Source: Sporopachydermia quercuum (lineage: Eukaryota > Ascomycota > Sporopachydermiomycetes > Sporopachydermiales > Sporopachydermiaceae). From it: 64,000 nt of DNA. The stretch lies in NCBI GenBank assembly GCA_001599295.1, contig BCGN01000004.1, positions 1,839,617-1,903,616 of the forward strand, written 5' to 3'. The translations under genes and the position numbers were made by a program. The notes beneath the pieces were generated by a model. That model was given only the letters and a program-made list of their open reading frames with translations. It did not search any database and was not told the origin of the DNA. Below, in pieces: positions 1 to 11,243 of the stretch. The number at the start of each line of letters is the position of its first letter. The stretch's first letter is position 1.

Positions 1-3000
1 TAGCATCCTTGTCTTGTCTTGTGGTATTCTATTCATGAACCTGATAATCAATTAATGCACTTTTTTACATCATCATTAAACATAAAATATAAAACTTGGA
101 ATAATACCCTCATAATATTAATATCTTGAGACCGTTGGAAAAAAAACAGTGGTCACTCCACAATTCTTCCACTGAGTGAAACATGAATTCAACATCTCTG
201 AATTATTGTAGTTCATTGCTACTCATAGACTCTTATGCTGTGTTGTTTACAACTCCAATTAACGTTTGCCAAACTGCAATTGTTTCAAACAAAGAAAGAA
301 AGAAAAAAATTAATATAGGTATTAGAAATTATAGCAAATTTTAGATGAGTTACGCAGTAATGAACGTGAGCGTGTGAGAGTTTAACTAATCACTCGATGC
401 TGGGATATTAGGAATTGTATTACAATATATTATATATATATCCTTGAACTTCATTATTGATGTTCATGTTCATGTAAACACTTGCTTGGCAAGCTAACTG
501 TTTCTTGAGAGGCATCTCCATTTACTGAAATATATCACAATAATACACCAGTTTTGTAGGAGGTAAATCGGATTTCCATCAAGATAGCATACTAAACCAA
601 AGAAGTCTTCATCAATTCTAGACTGGTTAAAAGAATTGAACATGTGCAATATCGCCATAATTAACCACAGATTCCGGTTCGATTCTTTTGCCACTGCCAT
701 GACTGTCTACAATAAAATAGAGTCCTCTGGCTCAATAAAAGAACATTATAAGAATATTTGTTCAAGAATAACAATTGTTGGTATGTGGCGTGATAATATT
801 AAATGAAAATTGATTTTAAACGAATTTCAAGGAATGACCGAGCGTATTTTTAACCTTAATCATTTATAAAACCATTATTACTTATTTAGGAAGGGAAATA
901 TGTTGGATTNCAGTAAATGTTCAACTTTAATTTAGATTCGGTTTCAAGATTTTCTATCACACATTATTTACAGAATATAATATGTTTCAAATCAAATAAA
1001 AAGAGTCAGACATACAAGGCTGCTTGAAGGATAGCAGACCAACAGATGTTTTCTTTTGAGTTGACGGGATAAATTGAAATAATGATGGCACAATTTTTCT
1101 TTGATGGATGGTAGCAACAGAGAGCAGATCATTAGTTGAATTGGAAAGATCAGAGCGATCATTTTGATTTGAAATCTCAGACAGATAGATAGATAGATAT
1201 ATTGATTGTAAGTGATTGTAGAAATTCGAGAGTTAAACTTTCTTTGCTTATATAGGGTTAGAATGGAGTGTCAAATAATTGGTCGAGCGTGTTAGTCTTC
1301 TGATTATCGTTTTCAGAAGCATTCAAAGCCTTAATTCCATCGTGCCCAGTGATTGAAGTGTTGAAACTGTAAGCACTTCATTTGTTTCTTCTGTATTACT
1401 ATTCAGTTTCAAAGAACTTGTTTGTTTTCTTTTCCGCTCAAAATCTATCCAAAATCCTTATCCTATCCTTACACTTTGTTCACTGAGAAAGATTCCGTCT
1501 TCCTAAAGTTTGAAGGAAAAAAAGGAAGTGGTCCGACTTTAAGTTTGCTTTTTTGGTTTAGTGTTTTACTTAAGATTTTCTTAGTAAACTATAACCTTAA
1601 ATATATGTATTATTATGTAACTCAGAAACGGGAACTGAATGCTCACTTCTAGAAAGTAAAACCTTAAATCCAGATCTCATCGGTTACAACCTTGCTTACC
1701 NAATTGACACATTCGATACTGACAGCTTTTTAACATATATTTTTAGAAGAGTTGTTGTACACGCGTTTGTGAAAGCAATTTTACCACAAGAAATGAAAAT
1801 GAGTAGCTTGATGCCTCATCATCTAAATGAACTTGGTGGTATGAAGTTATTGTGACTGGCACTTGAGGCTCTTTTTCACTTCATTCAAATACAAGGTGAA
1901 AACTGGAAACCGTACCCAGTTTGCTTTCGATTAGATCGATATGAGTAATTTGAACTGCAAATACTTCTTGATGAAATTGTTGANGATTCGAGAGTTGAAA
2001 TGGCTGTTAGGTTGATGGGCATGGCTGATTGTACCTATCCAGCAAGTTTGTTTTTTGAAATTTCATAGACTTTCAATTATTTCAAAAACGTACGCTTAAT
2101 AATAGAATGATATATTCATATTTATGTCTCAAATCAACTGTCACTCTATGGAGCCTTTTGTAAAATAAAATCATAACTAATTGCCATCTCTAGGTAATTC
2201 TATGATGATGTTTTTCAAGCATATGAAATTAATAATCCAAAATTCGATCTTTATCAAACATTACCCTTTTAGACTTATGTTCCGTAGATAAGTGGCTGAA
2301 CAGTCGGAAGAACATTTTTTATTTGCCGGGTAACCTATGTTTGGCAGCTCGTGACTTATTGAATCAGTAGGATGTCTGGGTGTTGATAGGACGTTGATAT
2401 CTCTGTTTATTTGTCTGATGCATATATTCAAAACATCTCAAAATCGATCAGGATTTGATCAAAGATGTTGTGTGATAAAACATATTCTATTGTCATATAC
2501 TCCGTAATTTAAAATCCAATAGCACTTTCTTGTAAATTTTGTTACTCCAATTGTAGTCATTTGATGTAGCAAGTAGACTTATCAAGTTACCCCAGTTAGT
2601 TGACACTACAAAGCAACCTTGATGACAAATTTATGTCCCTTTCGCTATCTATATCGCTAGAGGACAGGAACAAACGGAATATGGAGTTTTGCTCACCTCA
2701 GTATACAAATCACAATCTCACTTCAAAATCATTTCAGGTTTTGGTATCTCTTCCAAAAATATTATAAATCCACACAAACTATTCCCATTAAAGAAAGTAC
2801 GGTGGGTAAGTAACTTCTACTGAACATTCATGTCACACTGCCTTCTTTCGTGTCAGATCCCTCTGACTAAGGTTTGTCCATTTCATGACGATAATCTTTA
2901 CTTTGTAACATTCTCACTTTGCGAAAGTTCTCTCTCCTTCTTTCATTCACCTTTGCTCTTCTACACATTTATCTTCTAATACATAGGTCATTTTTCTTAA

Positions 3001-3220
3001 AAATCATATAATACTCATGGTGTTATTTATCAAAATTTATCCTGATTGGTAACTGATTTCATTATACTTTAATACTATAATACCAGACAAGATTATAAAG
3101 CATTCTTTTATTCTTCTAGTTAAGAATTTGACAACTCATTGTTTAGGAGGTTTGTGTTGACATAGGCCAGCGTACCAACCACCGAATACATTTTCATATA
3201 TCTACATATAAATATCAACG
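1..3220. other. Intergenic region upstream of UBC4
   Basis: No convincing intact gene is visible. Short open frames exist on both strands, but none shows a recognisable domain. A decayed reading frame (1601-2068) is listed separately. A GATA tetranucleotide run of about four units lies at 1183-1198. The 150 bases before 3221 should hold the UBC4 promoter and leader. I see no tRNA or other RNA gene. Confidence 0.6.
1601..2068 (+). pseudogene. Decayed reading frame, family unknown
   Basis: One plus-strand frame runs for about 155 codons interrupted by only two stops before the final one. Its translation is protein-like: mixed hydrophobic and charged residues, with a stretch such as FLTYIFRRVVVHAFVKAIL followed by acidic helices. 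That persistence is unusual for intergenic DNA this AT-rich, so a relic of a host gene is the simplest reading. I do not recognise the family. There is no good start codon and no obvious splice site that removes both stops. A multi-exon gene with sequencing errors is possible but less likely. Confidence 0.35.
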
Positions 3221-3879
<659 letters not shown>

Positions 3880-4205
3880 TCAGTGTATTTGCAATATCAG
3901 ATCCAGGGTAATATAGAATTGTTTGAGTCTAAGAAGCGATAGAATAATTAAGAGTTTCTTGACTTTACGATTTCAATGACTGTCTTTTTCTGTACATTTG
4001 ATAAATCAGTCACCATAGTTCATTCCACGGACTTATTTTACTGAAGTACTCAATGGACAAGTTTAGTTTATAAATTTTCATGTTTCTATAGAGATTCAAC
4101 AATATCAGATTACTCTTTTATGATAAATAGGTATTATCACCCATCTATAGAGATATTTTAAACCTATCCAGTTTAACTATTTTAACTGTTTTAGCTATTA
4201 TTCCT
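3880..4205. other. Convergent intergenic spacer
   Basis: A 326-base AT-rich spacer between two converging genes. It should carry both 3' ends and polyadenylation signals. No gene or repeat is seen. Confidence 0.7.
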
Positions 4206-5313
4206 TTATAATTTTGTCTTGAATGGAATGCCTTCATATTGATCCAAGGCAAGTTGAACAGCTTTCATTGACATTCCAAGCCCGCTTTGATAACCATTTC
4301 CACTGGCACCATAGTTATGTACAATCAATTTACCAACTTCAACTTCCTCTCTTTCAATTCTAGTACCACCTTGTCTAGAGGGTCTCAACCCTGCTACTTC
4401 CCTTAAAATCTCAACAGGTCTCTCCAATATTTTTGGCAAAAGAGTAGTAGTCCGTTCAATAATATCTTTCGTCTCATAGCCAAAAGTATCTCCAGTCCAG
4501 TTATCCTTTTGTAGAAAGCCACCTAAAATAAGCTGATCATCTGAATGAGGACGAGGGATAATGTATGTAGCATATGACTTTCCCCATCTATGCATATTTT
4601 CTTTGATATGAGGAGCCTTAATAACAACAACCTGTCCCCTTGTTGCATATACCTTTGAATCCTTGACACCTTCCAAAAATCTGGCTCCGATACCTGTACA
4701 GTTGAACACATATTTGGTGTCACTTTTCCAGAAAGCTTGAGATATATGTGTGAGCTTCTTTCTCTCAAACTTCACACCTTCCCTTGCCAAATAGTCTGCC
4801 ATATTGACTAAAAACTTTGGACAGTTGAAATCCCAAGTGGTGTACTTTACCCCAAATTTTGCTCCTACTGGTAAGCTTTCAGGAGGTAGGATTTGAAAGC
4901 CATTCAAATAGGTACTTAAATCTTTGATCTTTCTCTTATTGGGTAAATAGTCCCAGTACTCAGTTGTGGGATATTGCTGTAAGCCACATTCTGGTCCTCC
5001 TAATTTCTTTTGAATGACATGCAAATTAGTGTAAGTAAATTTATCGTATGCCAACGTAGCTTCATCGTTTGCTGAGATAGCAGAAAAATTACCACCAGCC
5101 CATGGCGAAGTGTAGTAAGTAGATTGATCACCAGGAAGATATTCAGCAATGATTGTTACATCTTTGATTCCTTTCTCAATCAGAATATACCCGGTATATA
5201 ATCCAATGATACCTGATCTAATAAAACATCAATTTTGGTTAATATATACCACAAGAATGAAATGTTTGTTCATCAAAGCGCTATACGTACCCAACTATAA
5301 CGTATTCACTCAT
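4206..5313 (-). CDS. DAO1: D-amino-acid oxidase (FAD flavoprotein)
   Basis: Oxidatively deaminates D-amino acids to 2-oxo acids, ammonia and peroxide, normally in peroxisomes. Exon 1 (5313-5291) encodes MSEYVIVG; exon 2 is 5217-4206. The intron has a GTACGT donor, a TATTAAC branch-like site and a TAG acceptor. Splicing restores the FAD dinucleotide fold VIVGSGIIGLYTG at residues 4-16, missing from the large exon alone. The protein is 344 residues, normal for DAO. Family signatures in order: SPWAGGNFSAISAND, FNCTGIGARFL, RGQVVVIKAP, YIIPRP, GLRPSRQGGTRIE and HNYGASGNGYQ. It ends KTKL, a weak PTS1-like tail. D-aspartate oxidase is an alternative, since the substrate cannot be read from sequence. 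It shares its upstream region with YAP1. Confidence 0.92.
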
Positions 5314-7081
5314 GATCGATTTGTTCTCAATTGCCCTAGACCAAATAAAAATGTATATTATCAATTGTTTGAATTAAGATTAAAAGAATAACAAAATGGT
5401 CATTTAAAATATTCATGGAGACTTTTCATCACAAATTTGTAAGCCAATTGATAATACAATGCAGCAAGTGATATTATGAAGTACAACTAACTTATGATGC
5501 TAAAGAGCAAACCACCAATTTTCACTTTCACTTTTACTTTCGCTTTTATATATTATTTTTCATCGCCTTACTGCCCATCTACGAGGTTGTTCGTTTTAAT
5601 TTATAACAATGCCAATGTTTATTACTTTTTTCATGTGAATGAATTGAAAAATAAATAATGTAAACTGATAGTAATTAATGCGGCTTTAGGGCTCCGGTTG
5701 ACTCATTCTTGAAATTTAATTTGTCCTTCAGTTTCCTTATCAGTGATGAGGCACTTAATGGAGATAAGCCGTGTACTTGTGCCAGAAGGATGTATAGAAT
5801 ATTTTACAGTGGATGCCGCTTGTTATTGTTCAAAATGGAAATAATTGAGATAGTACAACTAGCTAAATAATAAATGTAGGACATAGAGAAGCTTTCCAGA
5901 ACTGCTTTGAGTAATTGTTTGGTCAAGATGCTTGCTGGTTCATGTCCGGTCCTTATGAGCAATATCATACAATATCATACATACAAGAGGAGAGCATCAC
6001 TGAACTGAACCTTGGAGGTACTCAGAACTGAAATTTCATACAGGAACACAGATAAAACCTTGGAGTTGAACTGAACAAGACTAAGCTCTTAATGAAATTC
6101 GAAATAGTACTGAATAAGTGTCGTTTTTCAATCATCTCAGTATAATGATGGATCTAGTAGTATCTTGTTGTGGGTGGTGAAAGCCAAAAACCCTTTCTTC
6201 AGACACTATCAACCACAATTTTAACCAGCTTGAAATCTCCCACCCAACCAAACACGCTCGCGTTTCCTTCAAACATTAAGTATCACTACAATTCTAACAT
6301 CGTCAACTTCGCTAACAATTCTCTACCTTTTTCTTTCCTACCATTCTCTCATTATTCCAGAATCATCGAGCAAGTCTCATCCATGTCTGGACTAAATCTA
6401 CTTACAAATATTAGATGACATAATCCTAAAATTTCATAAAACATGACCACAATAATAAATAAGAAATTTTTGCCACTGAGTGGAAGAAGTACAAATACAT
6501 TAAGTACATGTGAAAACATTTCACTCATTACTAATCAAGTGCTCAATCAAGTAATTGATGGCATATCTTCACCTGTAGTTCTTGCATGTCGAATAACGTG
6601 TGAATCCATCTCCACTTTATCTAAGGGGTATTATGACTATTCAATAAGAACTGTAGTTTCTGCTTTCTTTTTCTTAGAACAATGTTAATTGAAGATAAAG
6701 TCATTGAGAAACTGGAAAATTCTGGATTTACAGCGTGCAGAGGATTTATGTGTAATTCTGAACAATAGATGAGATAATAATAGCTTATGACAAGTAGAGT
6801 ATCACAAATAAAATTTTCAGGAAGAAGAAAGTAGGATTTGGCACGGTACTTATAAAAGTAAGAAAGAAGTGAATACATCGTTATATTGTCACAGTTTGCT
6901 TATCGTTATACAGTTTTTTGGTAGAGAATAGGCAGTTCACAAATTTTCAAGTAGAAGCGTAAAATAATCAGAATTATTGGTCGAAACTCAACAGGGTGTT
7001 TTTAGTACAGACGGAGTATAATACACACTACACATTATACATAATACATTACACATTACACATTACACATCACACATTACA
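5314..7081. promoter_or_regulatory. Divergent DAO1-YAP1 intergenic region
   Basis: About 1.8 kb between two divergent genes, so both promoters must lie here. Short open frames at 6170-6418 and 6443-6688 lack any domain, signal or homology I recognise. Just before the YAP1 start, 7023-7080 is a run of imperfect ACACATT units. No RNA gene is seen. Confidence 0.55.
7023..7080 (+). repeat. Imperfect ACACATT short tandem repeat in the YAP1 leader
   Basis: About seven degenerate 8-nt units of the type ACACATTA follow one another and end at the YAP1 ATG. G is absent, so the leader would be unstructured. This is probably just a simple-sequence 5' leader. Confidence 0.7.
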
Positions 7082-8737
7082 ATGGCTGAGGTATCGAAAA
7101 GACCAATAAACTCAGTGAACGGTTCTGAAATTAGTAATCCTAAACGACACGAGAGCGGTACAAGTTTATCTAGTGCCAGCTCAACTTCGTCATTATCCGA
7201 AGCAGCACTAGCAGCAGCAGCAGCTAAGAAAGCGGGAAGGAAACCTAGTAATGATGTTCCTGAAAGTAAGAGGAAAGCGCAAAATAGAGCAGCACAACGT
7301 GCTTTTAGAGAACGTAAAGAAAAGCGTCTACAGGAGCTTGAAACAAGAGTCAATGAGCTGGAAAATGAACAGCTAGCTAAAAACTCAGAGAATGAATTTT
7401 TGCGATTGCAGATTGACAGATTGATGAAAGAGTTAACCACTTATAGAAATGCATTTATAGCAGACTCACAACAAGACGGTNCTAATATCATAAGCAAACT
7501 GGATGCAACCCAGCAGAGCGAAAGCTTAGGAACTAAATGGACTCCTACTAGTTCGTTTTCCTTTCCTGCTATACCCACAAATTTCAATCCGTCCCCCGGT
7601 TCTGGCAATGTCTCGGGTTCAGCATCATCATCACCAACTTCAGTCAGTCAACCATCTTTATCAGAGAATGGCGGGGAATCATCCTGTACGTCTGTTGGGT
7701 CGTCTCCTTTGAATCCTGTCCTGAGCAGTTCATTGATTAATAAATCATCTTCCGGAAATGGACAGCTCAACTCTTTATTCAACACCCCAAGTGTTGGAAG
7801 CTCATCGGAAAGTTCAGCTGTGGGATCGGTGACAGGAGTGCCTACGAAGACCGAAGAGGAACCATTTGAAGAGACTGTTAGTGATTTTTGCTTGGAGCTT
7901 TCGGAGGCTTGCGGCACCAAAACGCAACCAGTACCTAAGAATTTATCGAAAGCAGCAAGTAACAAAGCTTTTTCTGTATTCTCGAATGATAGCATAAATA
8001 CACCTAGCTCAATTTACTCTAATTCTATTGATACACCCAGCGGGATAGGCTCAAGCTTTCCTAATGCTACTAGTTTGCTGTTTGATTTGAATAATAATTC
8101 AAGAGACAAGCAGACGAAAAGTCGTACAGTTGGACAAGGAGCTGAAAGTTTTTCAACAACAGACAACTCTACTGGTAGTGTTAACCAGCAAACGGAAGAT
8201 CTCATTGCGAATGATTTCTTATCAAGTTTATCAGCAGTAAGTGAGCCAAATCCTTATTCGTCATTGTTTGACATGAATCAGTTTGATGCTTCATTAGTAT
8301 TTGATGACCCTTTCAACAACATATACCAGGATGATGAAATAGAAAAAGCTAGCAACAGTAATCCTGTTGTAGCAGATAGCAGCCTATCAGCTCCTGAGGA
8401 CGCTTCTGAATTGCTATATAAAGGACTGACAACCGAAGAATCAGTATATGATCCTTTGGGAATGTTCAAATCTAGTGAACCAGTGCCCGTTGAAGTTCCT
8501 GCTCTCGAAGAGACAAATCCAGATAACGATGAAGTTGTTCCAAACAATGAAAAATATCTTATGTCATGTTCCGCTGTGTGGGATAGAATCACGGCTCATC
8601 CGAGATATGGTGACATCGATATCGAAGGTTTATGCTACGAATTGAAAACGAAAGCTAAATGTTCTGAAAGAGGAGTTGTGATAGAAAAAGACGAGATTGA
8701 TACTATACTTGGGCAATTTCCTGAGAAGCAAAACTAA
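7082..8737 (+). CDS. YAP1: AP-1-like bZIP oxidative-stress factor, Yap1 type
   Basis: Transcription factor that activates thioredoxin, glutathione and efflux genes when peroxide or thiol-reactive drugs oxidise its cysteines and block Crm1 export. 551 residues, intronless. The bZIP (about 53-120) has the fungal basic motif NRAAQRAFRERKEKR followed by a leucine zipper in which CTG encodes a zipper leucine. The n-CRD is VSDFCLELSEACG (Cys270, Cys277; a seven-residue step as in Yap1 Cys303/Cys310). The c-CRD has Cys496, Cys518 and Cys527, exactly the 22- and 9-residue spacing of Yap1 Cys598/620/629. The middle is Ser/Asn-rich activation sequence. One codon contains an N. The conserved cysteines argue for a redox-regulated orthologue (Yap1/Cap1) and against another Yap paralogue. 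Confidence 0.95.
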   Translation: MAEVSKRPINSVNGSEISNPKRHESGTSLSSASSTSSLSEAALAAAAAKKAGRKPSNDVPESKRKAQNRAAQRAFRERKEKRLQELETRVNELENEQLAKNSENEFLRLQIDRLMKELTTYRNAFIADSQQDGXNIISKLDATQQSESLGTKWTPTSSFSFPAIPTNFNPSPGSGNVSGSASSSPTSVSQPSLSENGGESSCTSVGSSPLNPVLSSSLINKSSSGNGQLNSLFNTPSVGSSSESSAVGSVTGVPTKTEEEPFEETVSDFCLELSEACGTKTQPVPKNLSKAASNKAFSVFSNDSINTPSSIYSNSIDTPSGIGSSFPNATSLLFDLNNNSRDKQTKSRTVGQGAESFSTTDNSTGSVNQQTEDLIANDFLSSLSAVSEPNPYSSLFDMNQFDASLVFDDPFNNIYQDDEIEKASNSNPVVADSSLSAPEDASELLYKGLTTEESVYDPLGMFKSSEPVPVEVPALEETNPDNDEVVPNNEKYLMSCSAVWDRITAHPRYGDIDIEGLCYELKTKAKCSERGVVIEKDEIDTILGQFPEKQN

Positions 8738-9580
8738 GGTAAGGGATTGAGTTCGAGGTAAAAAAAAAAAGATACCTACATAAAATGGATGTTTGGTTAA
8801 AGCATTTATTTGTGGATGACGGTAGGTGTAAATACTTGGCTATGCCCTGGTGAAATATGGATAGAAAAATTAACAATGTACAGTTTAACGGTTTATCTTT
8901 TGATTCCTCCTTGTAGATTTGAATTCTTTCGTAAATGATATAGTTCTATCTCATTCAAACAATCAACTATAAACTCCTCAATAAGAATGGAACACTCAAT
9001 CCTTAAGTTCCTTTTCTCTTCGGCAATCAATTTATGAACTTATCTATTTAATTCATCTCACCAACTACTTATCATGTACTCTCTCTTAGAAGGTATACAA
9101 TGCCATAAGCAGAAGCAGTTTCCTAAATAGGAATCCTCAGCCCTGTTCCAGTAAATGAAGCAGTTCAAGACCCCAAGACCGCCATAGACCCTATGGAGAT
9201 TTTGCTATTGATTTGAGGGTCTCCCCATAACTTTCGTTATGTTTATCAAACGCACAAATACACGAAACTCAAAACAGAGCAAATGGTGTATCTACAGATA
9301 GAACACCGAAACCCAATCGACCGCTGATCAAGTAGTTGTTCTTCATTGAATGATAAAGTAATGGCAGTAAGAATTAATTGGGGTATTTTGAATGTTTATT
9401 TGAAGAGCGATTTGAGCAGTTTGGTGGTTACTTGACGGCCCAAATCAACAACATAAGAACTGAAGCACCTTTANCCATCAGAGTGTAAACGAATGAATCT
9501 TATCAATAATCTCATTATAAAAAGTAAAAAATACTGCTATAATTTGAGCAGCAATTAGATAGATAGCTATAGGGCTCATT
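8738..9580. other. Intergenic region between YAP1 and ATG37
   Basis: Holds the YAP1 3' end and the ATG37 promoter. An A10 run lies at 8761-8770. No gene, RNA or clear repeat is seen. Confidence 0.65.
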
Positions 9581-11243
9581 ATGTCTGATTCCATTGGTAA
9601 GTTGGAAATACGGGAGCAAATGATGCACTTAACCGTTTAGCATCGAATTCTGTGCTATGTGTGATGTATTATATTATGTCTATCTCACAAGAGTGTAAAT
9701 CTAACAATCAATTAAGATCGAGTATTTGTTAAAGCCATTTCCACAATTAAAACATTGAGTTCTAAGAGTGGAAAAGGCGCTTTACCGTCTCCCCCTTTGA
9801 ATACACGAACCATGTTATACGGTTTATACAAGCAAGCTACAGGTATGTTGTGGTGGATTCGGAACAGTTACTTACAAAGGTGAACCAATGTCGTGTAGTG
9901 AGAGATTCAGCTACTTTAACGAGAAACTGATAACTAACCTTCTGCATACTATAGAGGGTGATGTTGAGGCTATAATGTCTCGCCCGCAGGGCAACTCTAA
10001 GGAGGATCTGGACGCTCAAATGAAATGGTACGTTATGATTAAAGAGTAGGACCTTGCTGTAAGGTAGCANTTAGATCAGGCATTACAAGCAACTCAATTT
10101 GCTCATATTAACAAATCACTCAACCGTATTAGGGATGCTTGGAAAGATCAAGAAGGGCTATCAAGAACAGAGGCCAAACGCGGATACATATCCTGCTTAA
10201 TTCAAGTAAGTATCATAATCTGTCGAAATCACGATNAACCCCAAAGGGTTCATTGATATGCCCATTATGTGGCAAGTAACCATACTAACACTCTACAGGC
10301 TATGAAGATGTATGCCGGCGGTAGTCTGGAAACTTCTGAACTACTGTCTGAACTGGAATACCTTTGGGATCAAGTGAAAGACGTTGAAATTGAGAGCAGT
10401 TCAAGTATCTCTTCGAGTTCTGGATCAAAAGATAAACAATTGAACTCGAATTCAAGACATTCAATCATCTCTGATATCTTCAACGCCAGCAATATAGTTA
10501 CTCCAGGCACTACAGGGGGGTCTCCCATTCCTAGCTACAACTACAATCAAGCACACAGCAGTAATAATCCAACAAGCCATATCAGTTATAATCACAATCA
10601 AGTAAGAACATTCAGCGGAACAGGAGAGATCAATAGAGACGACATAAGAACATTAAGAAATGACATAGTATTTAACTTGGAAAATTTAGGAAGCGAGTTG
10701 GAAACATTGAAACAGAAGATCGATTCAATTGTTCATTTCAACAATTTGGCTGTACCTGGTGTATCTTTCTCTAAACTAAAACGGAACTCATTGAATGGAA
10801 ATAATGGTTATCTAGGCAGAAGGTTTAGCAGTAACAACAGTAATAGAATTGTTGATAGTGCAACCAACAGAGACGATGAAGTACCTAATTCCGAAGGTAA
10901 CAGACATAGAAAGAAGCGACAAGAAGCCCATATAGTAATCATAGCGAGATATCTACAACAGTTTGCTGTTGCATTTGCAAAACATGCCGCATTTGATATC
11001 CTCCTGCTGTTTGGTTTGCTAGTGATCTATCGTTGGAGAAGAAGACAGGTTATTACAAGATTGGAAGGTACTAATCAAATCTCAGCACTAATGGAAAATA
11101 TTTCACCAGCAACGTTGAAAAATGCCGCAGATAGAGATGCCATCATTGACAAATTCTTTCTATACGCATCCAACTCTTTAATGGATAGGTTTCTATTTTT
11201 CTCTGACATGATGGCCAAATGGATATTGGGATACTACTCTTAA
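9581..11243 (+). CDS. ATG37: Acyl-CoA-binding membrane protein, Atg37/ACBD5 type
   Basis: Five exons: 9581-9596, 9717-9842, 9955-10027, 10133-10205 and 10299-11243, encoding 410 residues. All introns have GT-AG ends with GTAAGT, GTATGT or GTACGT donors, and CTAAC or TACTAAC branch sites are visible for most. The joined N-terminus is an acyl-CoA-binding domain (about 6-105): DRVFVKAISTIKTL, MLYGLYKQATEGDVEA, WDAWKDQEGLSRTEAKRGYI. A low-complexity Ser/Asn linker and a short coiled-coil follow. One membrane segment (about 325-342, AFDILLLFGLLVIYRW) is followed by RRR and a short tail. This layout matches fungal Atg37 and animal ACBD5, peroxisomal membrane proteins used in selective peroxisome autophagy. 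The 16-nt first exon decides the start: it supplies the G completing the first exon-2 codon. Family call is firm; the pexophagy role is by orthology. Confidence 0.9.

Noticed and set aside
494-700. 68-codon minus-strand frame
   Set aside because: No domain, no family resemblance, and no splice partner found; within chance expectation for AT-rich DNA.
1422-1652. 76-codon plus-strand frame
   Set aside because: Low-complexity hydrophobic translation with no recognisable signature; overlaps the better decayed frame in another phase.
6170-6688. Two adjacent plus-strand frames of about 80 codons
   Set aside because: No domain or codon bias; lie in a divergent promoter region.
10269-10298. Start of the acyl-CoA-binding protein at the ATG 10269
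   Set aside because: This stretch is the end of an intron (TACTAAC branch, ACAG acceptor). The true N-terminus comes from four upstream exons that complete the acyl-CoA-binding domain.
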